A stretch of 35,393 nt of DNA, from positions 1-35,393 of the IMG/VR virus record IMGVR_UViG_3300034062_007600. The stretch is one strand, 5' to 3'. The position numbers were made by a program, and so were the translations under genes. A model generated the notes under the pieces. The model saw nothing but the letters and a program-made list of their open reading frames with translations. It was not told where the DNA came from and did not search any database. This document shows positions 14,010 through 21,604 of this stretch, in pieces (positions within the stretch are counted from its first letter, which is position 1; each line of letters opens with the position of its first letter). Origin of the DNA: a virus.

Positions 14010-15148
14010 CTCTCATTAGCCTCGAAAAAACTCCGTGGCCGTGGTTCGGCGGCAAAGCCGACGCGGCCCCCGCCGTGTGGGCCGCGCTAGGCGACGTTGA
14101 CCACTACGTTGAGCCATTCGCGGGCTCGCTCGCGGTGCTGCTGCGTCGTCCGCACACCGCAAACCGCACCTATTTTTCGGAGACCGTCAACGACCTCGAC
14201 GGGCTGCTCTGCAACGCCTGGCGCGCCATCGCACGCGACCCCGATGCGGTCGCGGAGGCCGCCTCGTGGCCCGTGTGCGAGGCCGATCTTCACGCGCGAC
14301 ACCTCGCCCTCCTCGCGTGGCGCGCGGCGGGCAACGCGGAGCGGCTCATGGCCGATCCCGATTTCTTCGACGCGAAGATGGCGGGCTGGTGGGCGTGGGG
14401 GCAATCCTGCTGGATCGGCAGCGGATGGTGCAGCGGTGCCGGGCCGTGGATCGTCGGTGACGATGGGCGAATCACGAAGCGGTCGAAGAGCGGTGGTGTC
14501 CATCGCAAGCTCCCGCACCTCGGCAACAACGGCCGAGGTGTGAACCACGCCGGGACGCGCGAGGAGGGTGTCGCACGGCAGCTCCCGCACCTCGGCGACG
14601 ACGGCCGCGGCGTGAACCGTCCGCAGCTGCGAGAGGAGGGCGTGGGAGCGGAGTCGGAATTTCACCCGATGACGATGCCAGAGCTCACCCGTTGGCTGCG
14701 GTTCCTGTCCGCGCGGCTGCGACACGTCCGCGTGCTCAATGGGGACTGGACGCGCGCGTGTACCAGCGGCGCGTTGCAGACCCTGCCGGTGCGACAAGGC
14801 GGACACGCGGGCGTTTTCCTCGACCCGCCATATGCGGATGAGGTGCGTACGGGAGGTCTTTATGCGTCGGACAGCGGCACCATTGCCAGCGACGTGAGGC
14901 GGTGGTGCAAGGTCAACGGGGACAACCCCAAGCACCGCATCGTCCTCGCGGGCTACGACACGGAGCACGAGGAGCTCGAGGAGCTCGGATGGACCGCGGT
15001 CGAGTGGTACCGGGAAGGGTTCTTGAAAGGCGGCATGGCCCAACAGTCCGCGAGGGGCACACAGCAGCATCGGGAGCGACTGTGGCTATCACCGCACTGC
15101 CTTCGCCCATCGATCGCGCCGCGGCAGGGATCGCTTTTCGACCCCTAA
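14006..15148 (+). CDS. D12-class adenine-N6 DNA methyltransferase (Dam-like)
   Basis: The 380-residue product starts at ATG 14006, overlapping the previous stop. PWPWFGGK (10-17) is the D12 N-terminal SAM-binding motif and VEPFAGSLAVLL is motif I. LDPPYADE, with D273-P-P-Y276, is the catalytic DPPY. The C terminus (KHRIVLAGYDTEHEELEELGW; QHRERLWLSP) is also typical. The recognition region contains two tandem 24-residue units (168-215). It would methylate adenine in phage DNA, probably protecting it from restriction. No cognate endonuclease is seen. It ends before a 146-base non-coding gap. Confidence 0.88.
   Translation: MTLISLEKTPWPWFGGKADAAPAVWAALGDVDHYVEPFAGSLAVLLRRPHTANRTYFSETVNDLDGLLCNAWRAIARDPDAVAEAASWPVCEADLHARHLALLAWRAAGNAERLMADPDFFDAKMAGWWAWGQSCWIGSGWCSGAGPWIVGDDGRITKRSKSGGVHRKLPHLGNNGRGVNHAGTREEGVARQLPHLGDDGRGVNRPQLREEGVGAESEFHPMTMPELTRWLRFLSARLRHVRVLNGDWTRACTSGALQTLPVRQGGHAGVFLDPPYADEVRTGGLYASDSGTIASDVRRWCKVNGDNPKHRIVLAGYDTEHEELEELGWTAVEWYREGFLKGGMAQQSARGTQQHRERLWLSPHCLRPSIAPRQGSLFDP
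14507..14650 (+). repeat. Two tandem 72-bp units inside the methyltransferase gene
   Basis: Units 14507-14578 and 14579-14650 encode 24 residues each, sharing LPHLG--GRGVN----REEGV. Keeping the repeat in frame suggests expansion and contraction of the target-recognition region by recombination. Confidence 0.85.
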
Positions 15149-15256
15149 CCCTCCTCCTCCCGGGCCCTCGAGCGGTCGCCGGACGCGGACGCGCGGCGGA
15201 GTCCGAACCTCCCAGCGCCCCCGCCACCGGCGCCCCCTCGAGGGCCTCGCGGTTTT

Positions 15257-15272
15257 GCTGGACACGTCCAGC
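15257..15272. promoter_or_regulatory. Palindromic operator for the ribbon-helix-helix gene
   Basis: GCTGGAC-AC-GTCCAGC is a perfect 7-bp inverted repeat and includes the whole -35 box of the promoter. A dimer or dimer pair of the encoded ribbon-helix-helix protein is the likely ligand, giving autorepression. Confidence 0.65.
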
Positions 15273-15288
15273 GCAAGACCGATATAAC
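15259..15288 (+). promoter_or_regulatory. Sigma70-type promoter, leaderless
   Basis: TGGACA (15259-15264), an 18-base spacer and TATAAC (15283-15288) each match the sigma70 consensus at five of six positions. Six bases separate the -10 from the ATG at 15295, so the message should begin at the start codon. This is the same geometry as the promoter for the 12688 gene. Confidence 0.72.
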
Positions 15289-15294
15289 TGCGGC

Positions 15295-15453
15295 ATGAGA
15301 CCGACTCCGATCATGTTGGCAGACAGAGACCGCGTCCTCCTCGACGCGGAGGCGGAGCGCACTGGAACGTCGCGGGCTGCGATCGTCCGGAGGCTCGTCC
15401 GAGAGCACCTCTCAACCCCTCGCGCGCGCACGGCGGAGGAGTCTGCGCGGTGA
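15295..15453 (+). CDS. Ribbon-helix-helix regulator
   Basis: The 52-residue product starts at ATG 15295. It has the Arc/CopG layout: a short N-terminal strand (PTPIMLADRD), helix A (VLLDAEAERTG), a turn (TSRAAI) and helix B (VRRLVREHLS). Such proteins dimerise through the strand and read palindromes in the major groove. The palindrome in its own promoter makes autorepression likely. No toxin partner is evident; the next gene is the replication protein, overlapping by GTGA, so it may set replication gene dosage. Confidence 0.78.
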   Translation: MRPTPIMLADRDRVLLDAEAERTGTSRAAIVRRLVREHLSTPRARTAEESAR

Positions 15454-16394
15454 CGTGGACCAAACTGGACGACGGGATCTTCGACCATCCGCGGATGCTC
15501 GTGGCTGGTGAGGACGCGGCCAACCTGCACGTGCGCGCGCTCGTGTGGTGCAACCGACACCTCACCGACGGTCGTCTTCCGGCGGAGGCGCTTGCGGTCC
15601 TGACGCGCAAGCGCACGGCGGAGGAGTCCGCTTCGGCGCTCGTGCGCGTCGGCGCTTGGGAGACCCATCCGGAGGGTGGCTGGACGGTGCGCGGATTCCA
15701 CGAGCACAACCCGACCGCGGAGGAGGTCAAGGCGCGGCGCGCCGCGCTGCAGGAGAAGCGATCGGAGGCTGGACGGCTCGGCGGAATCAGGTCGGGTGAG
15801 ACGAGAGGCGCGAAGCAACGAAGCAAAGCGCAAGCAACGCACGAAGCAAAAGCCTCAAACGACGGGAAGCAAAGCGCAAGCACACTCGAAGCACGCGTCG
15901 AAGCCCCGTCCCGTCCCGTCCCGGAGGGAAAGGAGGAGGAGGCGGCACCGACGGCACCGACGGCACCGGCGGCACCTGCACTGCGGGACAACCCGCTCGA
16001 GGTTCTCGCCCGCGCCAGCGGAGGACGGGTGGGCCCCTTCGCGGCGGCGGCGGACCAGGTGGCCCTCGCGACCGCGCTGGCGGACCTTGGGATCGTCGGC
16101 GCGGAGCTAGAGGCCTTCGGTCGCGCCCTCGCGGGAGACGGCGCGGCGAGGCTGTGGCCGCGGTCCGAGCCCGCGAAGGGGCGGCGCTCGCTCACGGTGG
16201 GATTCTTTCTGGGCCGCGACTGTCGAGCGCGGATGTTAGTTGACGGCGTGACGCGCTGGCGCGAGAGTGCGGCCGTTTCGGCGGAGCCGCGGCGCGCGGC
16301 GCTGGCGAACGCGCCGGTGAGTCGCGAGGAGTCGGAGGCCGCGTTGGCCGCGGCACGAGCACGGAGAGCGGCGGAGAGGGCCGCGGAGAGGTGA
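15450..16394 (+). CDS. Replication initiation / replisome organiser protein
   Basis: The 314-residue product starts at GTG 15450 (GTGA overlap). The N-terminal 85 residues (TWTKLDDGIFDHPRMLVAGEDAANLHVRALVWCNRHLTDG ... AEALAVLTRKRT) match the N-terminal domain of phage replisome organisers. A low-complexity Lys/Gln/Ser linker (about 110-165) is encoded by the iteron-like repeats. The C-terminal domain (NPLEVLARASGGRVGPF ... RRSLTVGFFLGRD) may be a helicase-loading part, given the DnaB gene that follows. It would bind the origin within its own gene and load the helicase, as lambda O and P do. Confidence 0.72.
   Translation: MTWTKLDDGIFDHPRMLVAGEDAANLHVRALVWCNRHLTDGRLPAEALAVLTRKRTAEESASALVRVGAWETHPEGGWTVRGFHEHNPTAEEVKARRAALQEKRSEAGRLGGIRSGETRGAKQRSKAQATHEAKASNDGKQSASTLEARVEAPSRPVPEGKEEEAAPTAPTAPAAPALRDNPLEVLARASGGRVGPFAAAADQVALATALADLGIVGAELEAFGRALAGDGAARLWPRSEPAKGRRSLTVGFFLGRDCRARMLVDGVTRWRESAAVSAEPRRAALANAPVSREESEAALAAARARRAAERAAER
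15812..15904. repeat. Iteron-like repeats, candidate replication origin
   Basis: GAAGC(A) occurs at 15812, 15820, 15843, 15866, 15888 and 15900; four of these are spaced 23, 23 and 22 bases. A 17-base unit, GAAGCAAAGCGCAAGCA, is exact at 15820 and 15866. The stretch is markedly A-rich for this genome and lies in the linker of the replication gene, as the lambda origin lies within O. Confidence 0.65.
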
Positions 16395-17779
16395 GAGCGA
16401 TGGGAGAGCACGAGCACGAGCACGAGACGGCCGCGGGGCCCTGCGATGCCGCGGCGGAGAGGGGAGTCCTCGCGGCCCTCCTCCTAGACGGAGGCGGAGC
16501 CGGAGGCCTCGCGCACCGCCTCGCGGCGGACCTCCGGCCGGGGCACTTCGGCGACCCGGTGCGAGCGGAGATTTTCAGCGCGGCCGCGGCCGTCCTCGCG
16601 CGGGGCCCGCTGGACGTGGTGCTCCTCGCCGCAGAGCTCCGGTCGCGGGGGCGACTCAACACGATCGGCGGGCCGCAGGCCCTCGGAGAGCTCACGGATG
16701 ACGTGGTGTCGCTCTCCGCGGCGGAGGCATGGGGCGCAATCGTGCGCCGGGACGCGCGGGCGCGGGCCGTGATCGCGGCCGCGACCCGGTGCGCCGCGCG
16801 GGCGCGGACGCCGGGAGAGGAGGATCTTGCGGGCCTCGCGCGGGCCGTGGTCGACGCGGCCGCGGAGGACAGCACCACGGAGCTCGAGTCGCTGGCCTCC
16901 GCCGTGGAGGAGGAGGAGGCGCGGCTTTTCGGAGACGCGCCCTCGGACGTGGTCGGGACGGGTCTCCGAGACCTCGACCGGGCCCTCGCGGGAGGTCTGT
17001 GGCCGGGCCAGCTCGTCGTGCTCGGCGCAAGGCCGTCCGTTGGCAAAAGCGCCCTCGCCCTCCTCCTCGCCCTCGAGGCCGCGCGCCGGTGCGAGGGCAC
17101 CGGCGGGTGCGTGTTGTATCTCTCCCTCGAGATGCCGCGCCGTGACCTCGCGGCCCGCGCGGGAGTGCTCCTCGGGAGCGACGGCTCCGCGCCTCCGCTC
17201 TCCCTTCAGCGCGTGCGAGACCGCGCCCTCCGCGACGCGGAGGTGCATCGCTACGGACGCGCGTTGGGAGCCGTCGCGCGGCTCCCGCTCCTCGTGGTGG
17301 ACCGCCGCGACCTCCGCCCTTCCGCCGTCCGCGGCCTCGCCCTCCGCGCCGCGGCGCAGCACGGCCGGGTCTCGCTCGTGGTGGTGGACTACCTGCAGCT
17401 CCTCCGGGCAGAGGTGCGGTCGGACTCGAGGGAGCGCGAGGTCGCGGAGGTCTCCCGGGCGCTCCAGGCCCTCGCGGGAGAGCTCGGGTGCCCGGTGCTC
17501 GCCCTCTCGCAGCTGAATCGCAAAGCCGCCGAAAAAGAACGTCGCCCGACGATGGCCGATCTCCGGGAGTCCGGCGCGATTGAGCAGGACGCGGACGTGA
17601 TCCTCCTCCTCCACCGGGAGGAGGGAGACCGCGCGCGGCCGGTGCTCCTGGTCGAAAAGCAGCGCAACGGCTTGGCACCGCAGGAGCTCCCGCTTGGGTG
17701 GATCGCGGAGGCCGCGCGCTTTGCGGACGCCGGAGCGATGGGCGGAATTGACGTTGCGGAGGACGCATGGTCCGCGTGA
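16391..17779 (+). CDS. dnaB: DnaB-type replicative helicase
   Basis: The product is 462 residues from GTG 16391 (GTGA overlap); an in-frame ATG at 16400 has a better-spaced ribosome site and may be the true start. The N-terminal domain (AAERGVLAALLLDG, LRPGHFGDPVRAEIF) is the DnaB primase-contact domain. The RecA core has Walker A GARPSVGKS (212-220), LSLEM, Walker B LVVVDYLQLL, LSQLNR and RESGAIEQDADVILLL, all diagnostic. It unwinds DNA ahead of the host replisome. It starts with a His/Glu run (EHEHEHE). Confidence 0.93.
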   Translation: MRAMGEHEHEHETAAGPCDAAAERGVLAALLLDGGGAGGLAHRLAADLRPGHFGDPVRAEIFSAAAAVLARGPLDVVLLAAELRSRGRLNTIGGPQALGELTDDVVSLSAAEAWGAIVRRDARARAVIAAATRCAARARTPGEEDLAGLARAVVDAAAEDSTTELESLASAVEEEEARLFGDAPSDVVGTGLRDLDRALAGGLWPGQLVVLGARPSVGKSALALLLALEAARRCEGTGGCVLYLSLEMPRRDLAARAGVLLGSDGSAPPLSLQRVRDRALRDAEVHRYGRALGAVARLPLLVVDRRDLRPSAVRGLALRAAAQHGRVSLVVVDYLQLLRAEVRSDSREREVAEVSRALQALAGELGCPVLALSQLNRKAAEKERRPTMADLRESGAIEQDADVILLLHREEGDRARPVLLVEKQRNGLAPQELPLGWIAEAARFADAGAMGGIDVAEDAWSA

Positions 17780-18291
17780 AGGACGCCATCTCCGGCCTCA
17801 CCGCGCGCCAGCGCGAGGCCCTCGCCGCGAGGCAGACGGACCCTCGCTCCGCCGCAGCTCTCCGCGCTCCAGCGGGCCCGCGCGCGCGCTCCTCGAGGAG
17901 CCCGACCGTGCACGGGACCGCCCGATGGGAGGGCGGAGCAATCGCGGTCGACCTCCCGGGCCTCGCCCTCCTCCTCTCGCCCAACGCCCGATTCCACCGC
18001 CTCGCCGCGGCCGTGATGCGCGCGAAGGAGCGCGAGGTCGTCGCCCGTGCGCTCGCGGCGCTCGAGGGGTGCCCGATCCCTCCGCGCCCGCCATGGCACG
18101 TCGAAATCGTGCGCGTCGGCCCGCGCACGCTGGACGATGACAACGCCACCGCCTCCGCCAAGGGAGTGCGGGACGCCGTCGCGGCATGGCTAGAGGTCGA
18201 CGATGGAGCCGTTGACCTCGTGCGGTGGACCGTGCGCCAATCGCGAGGCCACTTCGGGGTCACCATCCGGATCGGAGGACATAAACCGTGA
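17767..18291 (+). CDS. RusA-like Holliday junction resolvase
   Basis: The 174-residue product starts at ATG 17767, preceded by GGAGGA; a GTG at 17776 would give a GTGA overlap. The C-terminal half has the RusA core: VRVGPRTLDDDNATASAKGVRDAVAAWLEVDDGAVDL, with the D-DN acidic triad and a second acidic pair. The first 45 residues are a basic Ala/Arg extension unusual for RusA. The enzyme would resolve branched DNA before packaging. Confidence 0.82.
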   Translation: MVRVKDAISGLTARQREALAARQTDPRSAAALRAPAGPRARSSRSPTVHGTARWEGGAIAVDLPGLALLLSPNARFHRLAAAVMRAKEREVVARALAALEGCPIPPRPPWHVEIVRVGPRTLDDDNATASAKGVRDAVAAWLEVDDGAVDLVRWTVRQSRGHFGVTIRIGGHKP

Positions 18292-18563
18292 GCCCGCAAC
18301 TCTGCGTCTTCTGCGGCGCGTTGCCCGCCGCGCGCCGCGGCGCGTGTTGGACGTGTCGGAAGAAGCTCGACTCGGGAGAGCTCCTCCCGCCAGCGCGGCC
18401 CGGGCCCGCTCCAGCTCCTCCCGCGGACCACGTCGCGGCCTTCGCCCGCGCCCTCACGCCCGATGCTCGGGAGCGGCTCCTCGCGGCGCTCCTCGCGCCT
18501 CCTCCTCCCGCTCCCTCGCCCGCGCCGTCGGGCCCCTCGAGGACGGTGCGACGTGACGGCTGA
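18288..18563 (+). CDS. Small zinc-ribbon protein
   Basis: The 91-residue product starts at GTG 18288 (GTGA overlap). CVFCG and CWTC, 12 residues apart, form a four-Cys zinc ribbon near the N terminus. A Pro-rich linker and a helix (VAAFARALTPDARERLLAALL) follow, then a Pro/Ala tail. It may be a nucleic-acid-binding accessory protein of replication. No family is recognised. Confidence 0.65.
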   Translation: MSPQLCVFCGALPAARRGACWTCRKKLDSGELLPPARPGPAPAPPADHVAAFARALTPDARERLLAALLAPPPPAPSPAPSGPSRTVRRDG

Positions 18564-18596
18564 CTCCCTTCCCTCCTCCTCCTCCGGAGACCTCCA

Positions 18597-18887
18597 GTGA
18601 CCCATCGCCTCTCCACCCTCGAAGTTCAGCTTGCGGCGCTCCGCGCGGAGGTCGACGGCCTCCGAGACTCGCTCGCTCGCCTGCAGTCCGACCATCACGG
18701 CCTCGCGACCCGCGTCCGCCTGGAGGCAGACCTCGCCGCGGAGTGGCGCGCCGCCCGCCTCCGCTCCTCGGAGGGATGGGCGTGGGCGGAGGCCGCGCTG
18801 GAATGGGAGGCCCGCGCCCGCTCCGCCTCGCCGGAGGTCGCCCCGCCAGAGTCCCCCGCGGAGGAGGTGGACCGTGACCGCGCGTGA
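18597..18887 (+). CDS. Coiled-coil hypothetical protein upstream of terminase
   Basis: The 96-residue product starts at GTG 18597. Residues 1-35 show leucine heptads (LSTLEVQLAALRAEVDGLRDSLARLQ), and the protein stays helical to about residue 75. The acidic end overlaps the small terminase gene by 14 bases. It could be a scaffold or packaging accessory; the evidence is context only. Confidence 0.62.
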   Translation: MTHRLSTLEVQLAALRAEVDGLRDSLARLQSDHHGLATRVRLEADLAAEWRAARLRSSEGWAWAEAALEWEARARSASPEVAPPESPAEEVDRDRA

Positions 18888-19413
18888 TCACACCTCAAAC
18901 CCGCGAAAGCACGGCGGAAACGAGCGCAAGCCTGCGTCTGCGACCGGGAGTGTGACATCACGGGTCACCACGCCGGATCACGCTCGCCGCGCCGGGGAGG
19001 GCGGTCGACTGGAGGCCGCGCGACTGCACTCGGAGGGCCTAACCGTCTCGGACATCGCACGGCGTCTCGGCGTCGCCCGGGAGACTGTCTCGCGATGGGT
19101 CCATCACAAGGCCGTGGAGGCCGTGGCAGCGGAGCGGGCCGCGCGCGCCGCGGAGCACCGGGACGCCGTCGCCGCCGCTCGCGAGACTCTCCGCGCCGCA
19201 GCGGAGCGGGCCGCGGCCGTGCTCGTGGCGCAGCTCGAGGACTCGGACCCGGCCGTGGCCTCCGCCGCCGCGCGCACCCTCCTGGACCGGGTGGGCGTCC
19301 CGCGCGCGGAGGTAGTGCAGACTGCGCCCTCCCCGCTAGACCTCTCCGGCCTCTCCGCGGCGGAGCTGGATTCCCTCGAGGGGCTCCTGTCGCGCGTGGG
19401 AGGTGGGCAGTGA
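18874..19413 (+). CDS. terS: Small terminase subunit (HTH)
   Basis: The 179-residue product starts at GTG 18874, with GGAGGAGG just upstream. A helix-turn-helix lies at about residues 52-78 (LHSEGLTVSDIARRLGVARETVSRWV). A long helix follows (AAERAARAAEHRDAVAAARETLRAAAERAAAVLVAQL), the oligomerisation part of TerS. The C-terminal SPLDLSGLSAAELDSLEGLL may contact the large subunit. The first 40 residues come from unusually A-rich DNA, where a packaging site might lie. One gene separates it from the large subunit. Confidence 0.75.
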   Translation: MTARDHTSNPRKHGGNERKPASATGSVTSRVTTPDHARRAGEGGRLEAARLHSEGLTVSDIARRLGVARETVSRWVHHKAVEAVAAERAARAAEHRDAVAAARETLRAAAERAAAVLVAQLEDSDPAVASAAARTLLDRVGVPRAEVVQTAPSPLDLSGLSAAELDSLEGLLSRVGGGQ

Positions 19414-20090
19414 CCGTCACGATCCCTCGCCCCGGAGCCGGACTCCTCGGGATGGCGCGCCGGATTGCGCCGCCGGGCCCTCCTCCGCCTCCTCCTCCCC
19501 CGCGCCCACCGCCGGTGCGCATCCCTCCTCCTCCTCCGCCTCCTCCTCCGGCGGAGGAGCCCGTGCGGCCCGCGGCCGCTCCGCTGCGGTCCATCCCGCC
19601 GGTGCGATCGGAGCTCCGGCCGCGTCGGCGCGGATCGATCCCGGGACGCGCCTCGCGCGAGGAGGAGGCAGAGCTCCTCGGCGTGGCGTCGGAGCGAGAG
19701 GCCGTGCTCCTCGGCGTGTGGTTTCTCGCGCGGCGCGAGGGGAGCACCGGGCCCCACGCGCTCGAGGAGGTCGCGGAGCTCCTCGCGCGGCACAATCGCG
19801 CGCCGGAGCGACACGTCATCTCCGCCCGCGTGTCGGCCCTCGTGACCGCGGGCTATTTGGAGCGCACGGGCTTCGGCACCGGCACCGTCCGCATCACCGC
19901 GGCCGGGATCACCCGCGCGAGGACGGCGCGGACGGTGGCGGACCTGGCCGCGGACGCGCGCCGCGCGACGACTCGGGTCGCCCGCGCCCTCGAGCGCGCG
20001 GCGGAGGGAGACTCGGCGCGGGTGCGGCGAGTCCGCGCCGCCGCGGAGGCCCTCGCCCGCGCGCTGGCGGACTTGGAGGCCATCGCGTGA
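19410..20090 (+). CDS. Polyproline plus winged-helix protein between terminase genes
   Basis: The 226-residue product starts at GTG 19410 (GTGA overlap). Residues 20-50 are almost pure proline, with two runs of eight or more. Residues about 90-165 look like a winged helix (SEREAVLLGVWFLARRE, HVISARVSALVTAGYLERTGFGTGTVRITAAG). The rest is a basic helix (ARRATTRVARALERAAEG ... VRRVRAAAEALARALADLEAIA). No such protein is standard between TerS and TerL. It may aid packaging-site binding or regulate late genes. Confidence 0.65.
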   Translation: MTVTIPRPGAGLLGMARRIAPPGPPPPPPPPRPPPVRIPPPPPPPPPAEEPVRPAAAPLRSIPPVRSELRPRRRGSIPGRASREEEAELLGVASEREAVLLGVWFLARREGSTGPHALEEVAELLARHNRAPERHVISARVSALVTAGYLERTGFGTGTVRITAAGITRARTARTVADLAADARRATTRVARALERAAEGDSARVRRVRAAAEALARALADLEAIA

Positions 20091-21604
20091 GCGCCCCCGT
20101 CGCGCCGGAGCGAGTCCGCGCTGCGGTCGACGTGGAGCGCGTGCGCCGCGGCGGTTTCGCGGAGTTCGTGCGGCGCGCGTGGCCGCTCGTGGAGTCCGCA
20201 CCCCTCTCGTGGGGATGGCACCTGGACGCGGTGGCAGAGCACCTCGAGGCCGTCGCGCGGCGTGAGATTCGCGACCTCGTGATCAACGTCCCGCCCGGCA
20301 CGAGCAAAACGCTCCTCGCGTCCGTGCTCTGGCCCGCGTGGCTTTGGACGCTGGACCCGACGCACCGCCTGATTACGGCGTCATTCAATGAGCGGGTCAT
20401 CCTCCACAATGCGCGGCGCACGCGCGCGTTGATCGATTCGCCGTGGTGGGCCGCGAGGTGGCCGGAGGTCGCGATCCCGCGCGGCGCGTCCGCGTCGAAA
20501 GCGGTGGATTTCTACGCGCTCAATTCTGGCGGGTGGCGCTATTCCGTCACGGTCCGCGGGGCCGTGCTCGGGATGCACGCGGACTCGCACGTGGTCGATG
20601 ACCCGATTGACCCGCAGGGCGCGGCGATGGCCTCCGGCCTCGAGCTGGAGGCCGTGCTGCGGTGGCATCACGAGACAATGGCAACCCGGTTCCGCGATCA
20701 GAGTCGCTCGGCGCGTGTGCTCGTGATGCAGCGGCTCCACGAACGCGACCTTGCGGCGGAGATGGAGCGAGCGGGCGCCACCGTGCTCTGCCTCCCGATG
20801 CGCCACGAGCGGCACCATCCTCGCCGCTACGCGCGCGACCCGCGCACGGAGGAGGGGGAGCTCCTCGTGCCCGGGCGATACCCGGAGGATGTGGTCGCCC
20901 GGCTCGAGTCGAGTCTGGGCCCCTTCGGCACCGCGGCGCAGCTCCAACAGCGCCCCGCGCCCGCGGGCGGAGGCATCTTTCGCGCGGAGTGGCTTCGCCG
21001 CTTCTGGGTGGAGCTCCCGCGCGAGGCCTCCTGGACGCTCTCCGTCGACGCGGCTTTCAAGGGCGGTGACGGATCGGACTTCGTTTCGATTCAGGTGTGG
21101 TGTCACGCGGGCCCCGACCACTGGCTTGTGGATCGCGACACCCGCCGGATGAGCTTCACGGAGACGTGCGCCGCAATCGAAGCCATGAGCGCGCGATGGC
21201 CGCGGGCCGTCACGAAGCTCATTGAGGCGAAGGCCAACGGCCCGGCGATCATCGATGCCTTGACCGGCCGTCTCTCGGGGCTCACGCCCGTCGAGCCGCA
21301 GGGAGGAAAAGAAAGCCGGGCGCACGCCGTCGCTCCCCTCTTCGCGTCGGGAAACGTCCTCCTCCCGCACCCGGAGCGGGCCCAATACCCCGACGGCCGT
21401 CGGGGCGCTCCGTGGCTCCGCGGCGGCGTGGTCGACCTCTCGCGCGATGCCGCGGAGGGGAGCTTCGAGGCCTCGCTAATCGGCTTCCCACGCGCTCGAC
21501 ACGACGATGACGTTGACGCCGCGACGCAAGCACTCAATCATCGCGCGGGGAGCTTCGTTTCCCGCCTCCGCGCGGCCTTCGGGCCGCAGAAAGACCGCCC
21601 GTGA
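20087..21604 (+). CDS. terL: Terminase large subunit
   Basis: The 505-residue product starts at GTG 20087 (GTGA overlap). ATPase motifs: NVPPGTSKT (67-75, Walker A variant) and VVDDP (about 169-173, Walker B). The nuclease domain has SVDAAFKGGDGSDF, IEAKANG and the late acidic RHDDDVDA. It cuts concatemers and pumps DNA into the prohead. Order TerL, portal, minor head is standard. Confidence 0.94.
   Translation: MSAPVAPERVRAAVDVERVRRGGFAEFVRRAWPLVESAPLSWGWHLDAVAEHLEAVARREIRDLVINVPPGTSKTLLASVLWPAWLWTLDPTHRLITASFNERVILHNARRTRALIDSPWWAARWPEVAIPRGASASKAVDFYALNSGGWRYSVTVRGAVLGMHADSHVVDDPIDPQGAAMASGLELEAVLRWHHETMATRFRDQSRSARVLVMQRLHERDLAAEMERAGATVLCLPMRHERHHPRRYARDPRTEEGELLVPGRYPEDVVARLESSLGPFGTAAQLQQRPAPAGGGIFRAEWLRRFWVELPREASWTLSVDAAFKGGDGSDFVSIQVWCHAGPDHWLVDRDTRRMSFTETCAAIEAMSARWPRAVTKLIEAKANGPAIIDALTGRLSGLTPVEPQGGKESRAHAVAPLFASGNVLLPHPERAQYPDGRRGAPWLRGGVVDLSRDAAEGSFEASLIGFPRARHDDDVDAATQALNHRAGSFVSRLRAAFGPQKDRP

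Larger units (their letters stand above)
15149..15294. other. 146-base non-coding gap with regulator promoter
   Basis: No credible gene is seen. It starts pyrimidine-rich, includes the palindrome CCCTCGAGGG (15235-15244), and ends with the promoter and operator of the ribbon-helix-helix gene. Confidence 0.7.

Noticed and set aside
15235-15244. CCCTCGAGGG as a terminator after the adenine methyltransferase
   Set aside because: The arms are five bases with no loop and no U-tract; it cannot form a stable hairpin.
15949-15980. GACGGCACC repeats as further origin iterons
   Set aside because: They are nine-base codon repeats for Ala-Pro-Thr, GC-rich and out of step with the 23-base array.
18553-18600. 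Fifteen-codon GTG-to-TGA frame linking the zinc-ribbon and coiled-coil genes
   Set aside because: It is too short and Ser/Pro-rich, with no sign of coding beyond the GTGA junction.
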